60,000 nt of DNA, from the NCBI RefSeq assembly GCF_029227915.1, contig NC_079880.1:23128501-23188500 (forward strand). The letters run 5' to 3'. Of this stretch, positions 48,046 to 59,400 are shown in pieces. Below the pieces are notes generated by a model. The model worked only from the letters and a program-made list of their open reading frames with translations. It had not been told where the DNA came from and made no database searches. A program made the translations under genes and the position numbers. The first letter of the stretch is position 1; every line of letters starts with the position of its first letter. The DNA is from Hydractinia symbiolongicarpus (taxonomy: Eukaryota > Cnidaria > Hydrozoa > Anthoathecata > Hydractiniidae).

Positions 48046-48177
48046 CAATAAAATAGTGTGTTTCACCTTGGTAAAATGGAATTTCATCAGGAAAGACGTA
48101 TTTCCGAAACACTAAATCACGCCAACGTTTGTTCATTTTCCAATTCGTCTGATTGCAAGAAAGCAGCAACCTAGCAC
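48046..48177 (-). CDS. Ephrin-like gene, exon with core of receptor-binding fold
   Basis: This is a 132-bp symmetric phase-1 exon with acceptor CTTCTTAG and donor GTAAGA. The product reads ARLLLSCNQTNWKMNKRW, FRKYVFPDEIPFYQG and ETHYFIG. It follows the ephrin ectodomain pattern LL-C-n, F--f-P----f--G--YYiI, continuing into the next exon with GG-C---m-L-V. Ephrins bind Eph receptor kinases at the cell surface and guide cell contact and boundary formation, and they are known in cnidarians. Exons with the signal peptide, the first strands and the first two disulfide cysteines were not found upstream, so the gene is incomplete in this reading. Confidence 0.65.
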
Positions 48178-49310
48178 CTAAGAAGACATAAATCACGATT
48201 TAGACATTTAGAATTAAATATAGGATCAAATAATATAGGAACAGTTCAGTTAATACATTTCCATTCAGTATTAAGTTTTTCTAAAATATTATTTTGAGTT
48301 TAGGGAAATCGTGGATTTATAAAAAAAAGGGATTCCCAAGTGTCGAATTTAAGTAGGGTGTCCCAGAAATACATAAAATGATCTACAGTGTCCAAATGTC
48401 ACGTGATATAGAATCATAGACCACCCACCTTACAAGAATCTCGGACTAAAAAGATCAAATAATAATTGTAACAACAAAGAGTTTGCACTACGAGTAAGGT
48501 TTTTAACTTACAAAACAAAATAAGGAGAGGAAAATTTGGCAATTAAGAAAGTGATCGTGTATAATAGTATCAGACATGGTGACAACAACGTAATGTGATT
48601 GCATGACGGGAAAAATTCTTAATCTATTTATTTACAAATTTATTTTCATGGCAAAGATTATTTTTTTTAATGATATATACATCAATAGGTTTCTCGAATG
48701 TTTAGGGCATTGCCCAATGGAAAAAATAACAATGAGCGATCATTTGAGCATTTAATTGCCTTTCCTCCTTAAAGCTGTATGCTGTGTATGTCACAAAATT
48801 TTGAAAATTTTGATTGGTTGCTACAAATCATGTGATAGAATAAAATAATTTCATTAGCTAAGAATTTTACTATTGTATTCTAAATTGCCGTGACGAGTTT
48901 TAAAACGAAGCTGAAAAATTCTTATTCTTGTTTTCTATTTCACTTAATATGTTTTGTTCGCAGCATTTTAAAGAAATCAACAACAAATGAAAAAAGCATA
49001 CAATACCAAAAAATAATTGGTCCCTTCCACGGTTTTTAACAACAAGGCAATAGTCAATTGATCGATTGCCATCCATTTCATGAATATTTTAGACGCTCCT
49101 TTTTCCGTTTTTGCAGAAATTTATCAAATTGGAGAATACAAGATTTTTAAACAATTTGGGTCACAAATAATAAAAAAATAAATACACCTTGGATTTATAA
49201 AAAATTATAACTATTAAAAATTATAAATAACAAGAATGAAAAATCAAATACCATTTACGGATTACACGAGAATCTAAAATGTGCAATTTAGAATTTAAGA
49301 ATTTAAAAAA

Positions 49311-49782
49311 CTGAACAAACGAACGAACGAACGAACGAACGAACGAACGAACGAACGAACGAACGAACGAACGAACGAACGAACGAACGAACGAACGAAC
49401 GAACGAACGAATGAACGAACGAATGAAAGAACGAACGAACGAACGAACGAACGAACGAACGAACGAACGAACGAAAGAACGAACGAACGAACGAACGAAC
49501 GAACGAACGAACGAACGAACGAACGAACGAACGAACGAACGAACGAACGAACGAACGAACGAACGAACGAACGAACGAACGAACGAACGAACGAACGAAC
49601 GAACGAACGAACGAACGAACGAACGAACGAACGAACGAACGAACGAACGAACGAACGAACGAACGAACGAACGAACGAACGAACGAACGAACGAACGAAC
49701 GAACGAACGAACGAACGAACGAACGAACGAACGAACGAACGAACGAACGAACGAACGAACGAACGAACGAACGAACGAACGA
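49311..49782. repeat. (GAAC)n microsatellite, about 470 bp
   Basis: This is a nearly pure 4-bp repeat with a few GAAT and GAAA variants concentrated near 49410-49480. It is open in several frames because the repeat contains no stop, which gives artefactual proteins such as NERTNERT or SFVRSFVR. Confidence 0.95.
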
Positions 49783-50510
49783 CAAAAGCAAAAACAAAAA
49801 AAGTGGTATTTACATTGGATTCCTTGGGTCCCATATGGTAGCAGGATAGTATATACCTACATAAGAGTTGGCTAATCTACATTGGAGATCGATGATCAAT
49901 ATGATTAGAAATGGAAATTTAACCATTTCACGTGATCTACGATAATAAATATAAAACATTTAAGTACTTTGCCTTACCTGCGCTTTGGGATGGTAGAATG
50001 ACATTATATGGAACTAACTAACTACTAGCTTAGGTAGGGGGTGATTCTTTTTTATGACGGACTGCACAAGTATTAGTAAAAACCTCACAATGTGTCGAAC
50101 CGCAGTGACTGAAAAAGTTACTTTCCCATTTTTTCTAACAACCCTCAAGTCGTCATTACTCCGCCAACGAAAGGATGCGAAAAAGCAACTTCTGTATATA
50201 CGTAGGATCGCTAAAATAGAGAAAAATCTACATCAGACGCCACAAATAGCCAAAATACAGGAAAAAAGTCAATAGCAACTAACCAAATAACCTAAGATCC
50301 CAAGTCTGTGAATATTGTAACATAGAAATAACCAAAACTACTACTTGTGGAGCGCATATCCAAATTTATGGTCTTGTGGCACTACTTTTTCCTCACCAAT
50401 AGGTGATATTTTTAACATAGACGACAAACAACAAGGCACTTGTTTGTCGTATGGCCAGCCATTATGCAACAAAAATAACAATAACATCCTCCAAGTTGGG
50501 TAGAAGGATT

Positions 50511-50770
50511 CTGATTCACAAATGTTACTAGCAGTAATTGGTGACCTGTCAAAGGGTCTGATTAACAAATGTTACTAGCAGTAATGGGTGACCTGTCAAA
50601 GGATCTGATTCACAAATGTTACTAGCGGTAATGGGTGACCTGTCAATGGATCTGATTCACAAATATTACTAGCAGTAATTGGTGACCTGTCAAAGGATCT
50701 GATTCACAAATGTTACTAGCAGTAATTGGTGACCTGTCAAAGGATCTGATTCACAAATGTTACTACCAAT
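50511..50770. repeat. 47-bp minisatellite, about 5.5 copies
   Basis: The landmark CTGATTCACAAATG recurs at 50511, 50558, 50605, 50652, 50699 and 50746, an exact 47-bp spacing. Copies differ by single bases. It ends within a sixth partial unit. Confidence 0.9.
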
Positions 50771-51466
50771 ATTGAGAGAATTACAGGTATGTACAATGCT
50801 TATGATGATCTATCTTCAATGTCTCGTCAACATGAAATAAACTTTTTCCTGTTAAGGAACGGATACCAAAACAAACCATACTAACCTTAATTAGCTTCAG
50901 CGCATGATATTTGTCTAATGTTTTTCATTAGTAGAGCACTGATAGCTTATCTTTATGGTTTGTGATCATATTTGTTCTGTGAATTTAATTCCGAAAAAAC
51001 TGTTTTAGCCGTCTTTTTACATGCTGGCTTTCGTTAAGAGTCAAAGTTTAGGGAGGGATATAATTACTGGTTATTTCTTACGCTGCTTAGGCGATTTAAC
51101 ATATCTAGACAATTAATAACTGCACTTGCGATAAACAAAAGTACAGAACACTTTTGTTGTTGTCAGATTCAATTGGTTCCTGGAAAAAAAAAAATGGAAA
51201 ATCTGCTTCGATGCGCAATGATGTTTTCTCTTATTTTTATTGATATTTGCAATATTTACATGAGAGTCGAGCTTCATTTAAAGCGAAGTGAAATTCTCAT
51301 CTAAATACCGCCTTAGCAAAGGTAATATAATGGAAATAAAGATTGTTTGATTTTTATCCCTCATTTTGCGTATTAAATTTCCTCATCTCCACTATAAAAG
51401 CTAATAAGAAAAACTTTAATGTTAATCTATTTTCATCACAGAGGCTTAAACCACACTCGTTGCTAC

Positions 51467-51616
51467 TGACGGCCTTGTGGTAGAACGTACTGTTATGCCC
51501 CACTTTGTAATAATTGCCCCACTTTGTAATTATCTTGCCCCACTTTGTAATACCTGCCCCACTTTGTAATAAATTTTGCCCCACTTTGTAATTTTCGGAG
51601 CTGCCCCATTTTGTAA
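51467..51616. repeat. SINE A-box fragment followed by six TGCCCCACTTTGTAA repeats
   Basis: A short piece matching the SINE head (GGCCTTGTGGTAGA) leads directly into six copies of TGCCCCACTTTGTAA. They start at 51496, 51515, 51536, 51555, 51577 and 51602. Spacers vary in length and sequence while the 15-bp core is constant except CATT for CACT in the last. Minus-strand frames with ITKWGK motifs are products of this repeat. Confidence 0.8.
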
Positions 51617-52246
51617 TTTTTGGTTTATTTTGCTCATCAAAAGCCTTTCAGACGCTCCCATAGAAAAAAGCTTTAGAAGGAGGTTGCGCGATATAAATTC
51701 AAAACGAAGCACACTGAAAGCGTACTCAAATTGGAAGTTAGTAAAAATGATGAAGTGAATATATGCTTGCAGGTACATTGTACACGTGATAAAGTACATT
51801 AAAATATTATATCTGCAGTTGGATTTTTTTTGGAAAAACCTTCTGTATAAAACAAAATTTGCTCGAAAATTTACTAAAATTTAGCACGATAAAGGTCTGA
51901 GTCAAGAATGAGTCAAAGTTAAAAAAAAGTAGAAGAGTTAATAATCCTTTTTCTTTTTAAATGGTGTAATTTCATCAATAAATCAGAAAGTTAAAACTTT
52001 CGTTAAGCCAATTTCCGGTTTATTTTCCTAGTTGACACACAAAACTAATCAATTACGTAATGTTATAACTTATCAACACAGACACAAAAGAGTTTTATCT
52101 TATTTCTACCTTCATGGTTTTGTTAACTACGTTTATTAAAAAGACTTATGCGTAGAATGTTTCTAATTTTTGGTCAAACTCCAGTATTGAACAAACTAGC
52201 TTGAATCAATTTAATCCTAATTAACTATTATAAATTTGGCTTCGCC

Positions 52247-52375
52247 ATGAGGAGTCCAACAGCACCAATGGTTGCAAATGGCTGCATTAGTAATTTCGAT
52301 CAACGCATAAAAGGTAACGCTACCTTATACGCACGTTATATCAATGATATCATGTGGAAGAATAATCCAAATTTA
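52247..52375 (+). pseudogene. Possible short reverse-transcriptase fragment
   Basis: A short plus-strand frame contains MRSPTAPMVANGCISNFDQ and LYARYINDIMW. These resemble the GSPL-P--AN-----fe and Y-RYiDDi blocks of Penelope-like or related reverse transcriptases, with the first Asp of the DD pair changed to Asn. The rest of the frame does not continue the family, so this is a tentative call. Confidence 0.3.
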
Positions 52376-53049
52376 TTAAAACGTGTTTTTCCTTTTTCAT
52401 CAAGAGGCATAGAACTTGATCAATTTGTCATTCGAAAGCTGTTGCAATTGTGCTAAAAGGCCAAAGAACACAACCAGCATGAATTTTCCTTTCTATATGA
52501 AACTAAATAGCTGCCTAATTACTATCAAAAGTTTTTTACAACGCCATAAATGAATTTTTATCAAGCGCGACACCATAAGAGTTGAAGGTTTGAATTTAAA
52601 CCATTTGTGAAACGGTTCTGCGGTCTCTAAATGCACAATGTCAACTTTCTTCTTTTTTATTGAATTAAGACATATCTGTGTATGCAAACCTTTAGGTAAG
52701 CAAATGAATAAGAACAACGTGGTCGACGAAAAAATATGTGCAAACTTCCATGCCATGCCATCTTCTGACGCGTTGTTCAGATTGGTTCAAATGATTCGAT
52801 TAAATATACGTAACAGTTCCCCACTTCATTAAAACTGTAATTGGTTTTAAAATTAGATAAATTATAGCTTTTATTGTCATAATCAGGACAGTTTGATCGG
52901 TAAACGCCATGCGAAAAAAGAAAATATTCCTTGGCTAAAAATTTCGTCGTAAAAAATATCCGTAATTCTCGCATGCTATTGACTTCTTTGGACTTTGTAT
53001 TTCGAAGTGGTACATGAAAGCCGGTCAGTATTCCTTTATTGACTTTACA

Positions 53050-53130
53050 TATCATATTACAAAAATCCACTTACGCAGAGAAACAATAAAAAAATTCTGC
53101 ATTTAAATTTTGGTGACGTCAACAATGATT
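53050..53130 (-). mobile_element. Helitron-like type A 3'-end fragment
   Basis: On the minus strand the sequence before the terminal hairpin (with a TGACGTCA motif near 53115) and the left half of the hairpin, GTAAGTGGATTTTT, are present. The second half of the hairpin and CTAG are missing. Confidence 0.5.
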
Positions 53131-53179
53131 AAATTATATTTTTTTTTGTTTCCTAATACAATAGAAACTGTTTTGTCTG

Positions 53180-54015
53180 TCTATACCGAGAAATATTACC
53201 CGAGGTCAAAAGTGCAGACCGAGCTTGCGGGGTCGATACGCTGACCGAGGGTATTAACTGATGCTATTTTCCAAATGTTTTCAGAAACCAGGATTATTTT
53301 CTGAAGATTTACTTGTGACAAGGTTGTAAAAACCAGGTTTTGTTAAAGAAAGAAAACATTCGATTAGAATTTTATTGTTTCAATTTTTCAAATACATGTA
53401 CAAAGAGAAAACAAAACATTCGAATAACTATATAAAGAACGTTTTTAAACGTTTTTTGAACCAAAGTTTATTTTTCGTCAGAAGAAGAGTCTATCACACA
53501 AAATCGACGTGTTTTTGCTTGTTGCTCATTGCGCTGATGAATGTTTATATTAAAAACGCAGTTATTTATGTGTGCACCATCGAACATGGATTTAAAATTA
53601 ACAACATTTCTTGATGATGAGAAGAATGCAGTGTTTGTGATGTTTACTGGCAACCAAAAAATCGCTGATCTCATCGTCGATTGTAGAACTGACGTCAAGG
53701 ATTGGGATGGCATAAACTCAATTCCAAAATCGAAATTACTTTCCAGTTCTTCAATGATACTTGAATCGATCATGTTGCTGTTTTTTTGTAAATAAAGTAA
53801 AATTGAAGTAAAATTTCAAGACTTGTATGTAGCTATGTTTTCATGATTCTCTGGCAATGTTATCTGTTTACATTTATAGCTACCATTATGGTTTCTAAGA
53901 GGTTATTATAAAAGTTATACCGTGCTGTATAAAGCCCGTCGTTAAGGCTCTTTATCCAATCGGCGCTACGGATTTTCCGTATTAACCGGTTGAAAATAGC
54001 AATCAGTTAAAAATG
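53180..54015. mobile_element. Probable inverted-repeat DNA element enclosing a small gene
   Basis: Near the left edge 'taactgatgctattttcc' (about 53254) and near the right edge its near reverse complement (about 53991-54010) face each other. Outside the left arm lies a palindromic block with ACCCGAGGTC and GACCGAGGGT. The interior holds a 101-residue minus-strand frame. No transposase was found. Exact ends and target duplication are not resolved. Confidence 0.45.
53468..53773 (-). CDS. Small 101-residue protein of unknown function in the inverted-repeat element
   Basis: The frame opens at ATG 53773 (MIDSSIIEELESNFDFGIEF), has a middle with SSSRNVVNFKSMFDGAHINN followed by a Cys, and ends in a lysine/arginine stretch and an acidic VIDSSSDEK tail. 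An acidic N-terminus, a short patterned core and an S/D/E tail look like a regulatory or DNA-element-borne protein rather than chance. I recognise no family. Position between inverted arms suggests the mobile element encodes it. Confidence 0.4.
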   Translation of the reverse strand: MIDSSIIEELESNFDFGIEFMPSQSLTSVLQSTMRSAIFWLPVNITNTAFFSSSRNVVNFKSMFDGAHINNCVFNINIHQRNEQQAKTRRFCVIDSSSDEK

Positions 54016-54594
54016 CATTTAGGCCGTGGGCCAAGAGACATAAACGTTTAGATTCGTACCCCAAATCTCGGGAGAAAAGTATCTTGGTTGGTTTTAATAC
54101 TTTAGAGGATGCTAATCACGATTTTATATGTTACCAAGGCCCAAAACCCGCAGTTTTCTTTAAGTTACTTTTCTACTGTTTTATCGTTCACTTCTAATGC
54201 CGCCCTTTTCTGAAAATAAAAATCATGCTACACCGCTACAATAACTTTGCGGAACGTTGTCCTGGTACAAAAACTTGCTTGCAATAACATTCTGCGGAAT
54301 ACTATGGCTTGTTCGGGTAATGCAAAATGGCGAAGATAGTTTTGTAAAGGGATGACATTATGTAGCTAATCGTCTACTTAGGACCTGTAACACTAACTTT
54401 CATCGCTGTTTGGTCCATTTCATCTAACTTGATTAGATTTACAACAAAATCCCTAAAACGGGTTACTGAGTGCCGCAAAGACTGGATGAAGTATGACTCA
54501 GAGACTCTAAAAAACATATGTATGAAGTCATTTGACTTGTTTCCACAAAGCGAGTGAGAGAATTGGTGGGTAGAAACAAGTGTATAAAACCTGA

Positions 54595-54790
54595 ATTCAA
54601 AATAATGCATAAAGTCATGTGCTTTCAACGAACAAATAAGGAGATATAAAAATTTAAAATTTTGCTGACGTCAGCAAGAATCTACCAATAAACAAACTTT
54701 TTTTGAAATTTCTCAACACACCGTGATCAAGAAATGTACCGGATCATGTGCTTTTGACGAACGGTTACAGAAATATTGAGGTTCTAACGA
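54595..54790 (-). mobile_element. Helitron-like type B internal fragment
   Basis: It matches the middle of the type B copies, including GCTGACGTCAGC at about 54663 and 'gatcatgtgcttttgac'. Both ends are missing. The frame at 54374-54628 overlaps it and is not a gene. Confidence 0.55.
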
Positions 54791-55305
54791 CACTATTATA
54801 ATCAAAAAAATAATTTAAACACAATCAGAAAATCTATAAACTACCTAGCTAGCAATAGCAACCACCAAATTAAAAGAAAGAAAAAACTATGTTATATAAG
54901 CTATTAATATTATTGGTACTTTCCTAGCTAAATCGTTTACTACTGAATATTATGATTAAACTATGAAAAAATGTTGATAACCTCCAACTTTGCTTAATAA
55001 ATAATTCACATCCTTTCCTTAACAATGAGCTTCGGAAAGGCAAGATTGTAAACGTGCTTCTTTTTGCCCCTTGAACCTGGAAAAGTCGGAAATTTCTTAT
55101 TTTTTTATAAGAAATTCCCTCTCTTTGTGGCTAGCTTTGACATACTCCACTCTCGCTAGGTGGGCAATAGAATAATTACAAAGACAGTATGCAAAAAAAG
55201 AAACAAAAATAACATAATAACTGTCGCTTTTCTGTTTTTACTCTTTTAAATTAAAACTTCTTTAAATAAAATAAACTCTTTTTACACACCTTTCACACTT
55301 ACCAC

Positions 55306-56134
55306 TTACTTTAAAGGAAGAAACTTTCGCTGGAAGAAAGTTTCGCGGTTATTGGGGTTATTGGGAAAATTTCGCGAAACTTTCGCTGGAAGAAAGTTTC
55401 GCGGTTATTGGGGCCTTTATGCGAAAGTTTCTTTCGCGAAATTTTCTAAAACATGTTGTCCGCAAATTTTTTTTTCCCGCGAATTTTTTTAAAACGTGTT
55501 TCTGCGAAAGTTTTTTTCCGCGAATTTTTTTGAAAATTTAGTTTCCAGTGAAGGCTTTTTATGTTAATTGTATTTAACTACTCAGTAAAAGCAAAAAACA
55601 AGTATCGTTGTCTTGATTTTATTTTTTTTAATCAGCTCAGTTTATAGGAATGGCTTTAAGAAGAAAGGTTTAGAAACTATAACAAAAGTGATAAAGAAGC
55701 AGAACAATAACTTTTATAATTTTTTTCAACGAGAAAATAATTTTCATTCAAAAGGCTGATGAAATTTCGGAAGATTGTGAAGACATTATAATCATAGACT
55801 AAGAATATAGTATATATATTTTTTTTTGTGATAAAATAGTTACAACATTCATGTCCTTTGTTTTATATTGTTTTTTTAATACTTCATTATCGGTCCGCGA
55901 AAGTTTTTTCCCGTAAAAAAATTCCAAATTGCTCGTCCGCGAAAGTTTTTTCCCGTAAAAAAAATCCAAATTGCTCGTCCGCGAAAGTTTTTTCCCGTAA
56001 AAAATTTCCAAATTTCTCGTCCGCGAAAGTTTTTTACCGTAAAAAATTTCCGAAATTGCTCGTCCGCGAAAGTTTTTTCCCGCGAGATGCAAAACTTTCT
56101 TTCACTACAGCGAAAGTTTCTTCCTTAAAAGTAA
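55306..56134. mobile_element. 829-bp terminal-inverted-repeat element
   Basis: The left end TTACTTTAAAGGAAG, followed by AAACTTTCGCTG, is matched in reverse complement at the right end (CAGCGAAAGTTT and CTTCCTTAAAAGTAA). The left part repeats a 38-bp 'gaaactttcgctggaag...' block twice, and the right part contains a 42-bp minisatellite. There is no transposase, so this is a non-autonomous (MITE-like) element. Confidence 0.65.
55893..56095. repeat. 42-bp minisatellite inside the TIR element, five units
   Basis: The core GTCCGCGAAAGTTTTTT starts at 55893, 55935, 55977, 56019 and 56062. Because 42 is divisible by three, both strands show repeated 14-residue peptides (KVFSRKK and FYGKKLSRT types), which are artefacts. 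Confidence 0.85.
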
Positions 56135-56279
56135 ATCTTCTTTTAAAACTTCCTGAACTTGGAAAATTCGGCAAATAAAATTGCTTTATTTTAATCACGT
56201 GATTTAATTCAATAAATAAAATCTCTTTATTTAATCACGTGGTTTAATTCGGCAAAGAAAAGCTCTTTGTTTTCATTAC

Positions 56280-56424
56280 GCAACTGCAAAACGTAAACAA
56301 ACAAAACTCGCGGCTTTGCTGGACAAAAAAAAATACTACTACGGCTTTTTTTAAGGAAAATGAACACATCCACTTTACCTGACAAACAGAGAGACAGACG
56401 AAAGTTGCCTACTAATGTAGGCGA
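56280..56424 (-). mobile_element. Helitron-like 5'-end fragment
   Basis: The minus strand begins TCGCCTACATTAGTAGGC at 56424 after an A. It contains CTGTCTCTCTGTTTGTCAGG and then the 'ctcgcggctt' block also present in the 5' region of type A copy 2 near 15737. The rest of the element is not recognised. Frames at 56227-56587 on both strands overlap it. Confidence 0.45.
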
Positions 56425-56429
56425 TTGTA

Positions 56430-59400
56430 CTATACTAGCTTCACTTCGCTTCAAGAACATTAATATAGATACTGCAAATGTTTTTATCAATCCTGCGAAT
56501 TTGTCATGTCTTGCTGTGGTACCAATCCAAGCAGGACTGCTTAAGCTGCGCAAAGAGTGTGTCTGGCGTGCTGGCGCCTTATTTTAAAATTAACACGAAT
56601 TAGTCATTTCTACTGCCATACCAATTCAAGTCTATAACGCGCGCTGAAGGGGTAAAAACAGTTTCAAAAATTACATTTCATTGTTTCTGTAATGGTACTA
56701 GTCCTTGTGTCTTAACATTTGCGCCACTCATTCGTACCAAAATGAATTTAGCGATTTTAAATATAGTTTATGGAGAAGAGCTCACTGATTACAATGTTCT
56801 AAATAATAGTCAGTGTGTTGCAGAAATTTAAATTTGACAAAATAATAACACATCGGTATTTAGAACATCTCAAGATTTACAGTTGTGAGAGGTTATTTCT
56901 GGGACTCTAATTGGGTAATCAATTTTAGCAGTTTTTATACTTCGATGTTTGTATACAGCTGTAGAAATTATCAAAGTTAAATAGACTTAATTCATGCAAC
57001 AAAATAATTCCGCGACCGACTAAAAGATATCTACTTTCCAGGGTGTACGCTTTGTAACGATTTTATTGTAATATTAAATTTTTGCACAAAGATGCTTTCT
57101 AAGTGGAGGTCCATAAATTTTCGTCACATGCTTGGGAAAAGAATTCCCAAGATATGTTATTGCGGAAAATCATCAACACAATCACTTCTGTATTCTTTTG
57201 TAAAAGGCTTCGTATTGTGTCCACTTTTGAAATGTGGATTTTCTTGTTAAGAGGTGAATGTTAATGTTTAGTGTGGATTTCGTGTTAAAATATGGCTTTT
57301 TGTGTCGAAATGTAGCTAGATTTTGGTCGAAATATAGCTAGATTTTAATGTTGAAATGTGGATGGCAAAGAAGTTGAAAGGTTGCTTTATCTAACTAAGA
57401 GTTTTGAAACCATTCTATTGATACTATCGAACACGCCTCGCTTTGTATTCAGACACCTGAAAAACTGCTACACTGATAACCAAAGTAAAGGAATGAAATA
57501 AAAAGAAAATGAGAATAATCAAATTAGAAAAGTCATTAAAAACAACAACTATTATTATAAACATTTTTTCATAATATAACAAATGGTTATTACTACTTTA
57601 AAATAAATAAATAATTGTCTTATCTTTTCCATCCGCTATGGAGCACACCAAAAGCACATCGGTAGACACATAATTTCACTCAGTATTAACACTGGCGTTA
57701 TAACACACAACACTACCGCCCCAAACACTAAAAAACTGGTAGGGTCACGTGTGATCGACCCTAAACAATCTTTATAAGCACGATTTCCAAACATTTTCTA
57801 CGGATCCTGTGTAATATGTTCTGTTCCTTTGTTGGTAGTACTATAATATGCACTTTCTTTACTCTCTTTCACTTTTGTGTTTTCTTTGTCAACTTCTTCT
57901 TTTTCGTTTTCGTTTTATTGGTCTGTCTATTTTATCTACGACTTTGTTTTGTGTTGTCTTTTCTTTTTCTTATTGAGTATTTATTAACTACTTTCGATCT
58001 TTTCTAATCTAAGTTAAAAAAATTCGCAGCAATTAATTTATTTGCAGAAACAATAAAATCATTTTGCAATCAAGAACAAAATGATAACAATGTAATCAGA
58101 TTAAAGTTGGCTACTTAACAGGATTTAGTCAATAATGTTGGTTCTTAGGATCGATAGGAGGGGGGTAAGAGAAGAGGAAGGGAATCACTGATCATTAATA
58201 ATAACCTTTCTATGTCGCTACAGCTAATTCCACTCAGAGAGACTCAAAAAGATCTCCCTCGATCCGAATGTACAGCTAAGTGTGTAATTTTTTGTTCTTT
58301 GTCAATAGAGTTTGATAGAGATGTAATACTAATGTAATACTAGGAAGCTACGTATTTATTAGAAAGCGATTGATAAGCATTTAATAATAGATGACCGAAA
58401 GCATAAGAAATTGGTAAAACTAAAAAAAACGTGATAATTTTGGCTAATAAAAATTTAAAGAGTTTTCGCAATTAATAATTAGAAATTTATTAAAAATATT
58501 GCCAAACGTTACATGATTATCTAAGCAGGATTTTATATGCATCATTGGATAGCCAGACAGGCCTGTTTCCAACGTTCATTAGTAAGTAAACCCATAAGAC
58601 TGAGATGACACTTAACTAACATTTAAACTCGTTGCACTATGCGTGACAATGACGTTAAAGACACTCGTTTATCCAAATAGCTTGAATTTATAGATAACCA
58701 TTGGTAAGAATGTTTGAGTAGACAACTATCACACTAACGTGCTTTGATAAATCTTTATCTCCATATGCATATCATCCGGGTAAGCTATTTGCGTCTGTTG
58801 TCAATACACGATGTTAATTGGACCAAAAAAAGACCCCACAGTTCCCTTAATTTTTTAAAAAATAGGATATAAAGTTTCCACTTAAATTAAAATGATTGAA
58901 TCAACGTTAATCGACAATATTAGGAAGCGATCCTACTTTTCCATCAATGGACGTCGATAGAATCGAGCAGTTTTGTTCAAGTTGGAACCCAACCTGACAG
59001 TGATGATGTCTTCCAAGTTTTTTTAAATATATCGCGTTAATAATAGTATAGATCTAGCAAGCACAACCTAGCAATTAATATTTTCCAAACACAAACTTAA
59101 TAATATTTCAACTTTTTCTTTATGGATAATCTTTTCACATACTGCCATCCTCTCATAACAAAGTTTTTAACAAGTAAAATCTAATATTCATTTCAGTTGT
59201 ATGGAAGCTACAAATTGAACGTTATTTTTGATTCTTTAGAAATTAATATTTCACATGTATAACATGTATTTTAATTATGTATTATTAAGTTGATACGCTG
59301 TGGAAATTTGATTTGATTATTTATGTCAAATTTTAATTTTTCAGTCATATTTAGGCAAGTGAGAGGGATTATTTAAGATACCATTCTGAATTTAAAATGA

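Noticed and set aside
49295-49875. Three long open frames of 154-179 codons
   Set aside because: They run through the (GAAC)n microsatellite, which has no stop in these frames, and encode only tetrapeptide repeats.
51496-51616. CRISPR-like array
   Set aside because: The genome is clearly eukaryotic, the cores are only 15 bp, and the spacers are 4-10 bp of AT-rich filler.
52777-53070. Minus-strand 97-codon frame as an upstream exon of the ephrin-like gene
   Set aside because: A CP-x-Y motif and a YVYLI segment vaguely recall the first half of an ephrin domain, but there is no usable phase-1 donor before the stop, and the frame starts in a Helitron fragment.
57816-58007. 63-codon hydrophobic frame as a small membrane protein
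   Set aside because: It is a translation of a pyrimidine-rich tract with no start context or homology.
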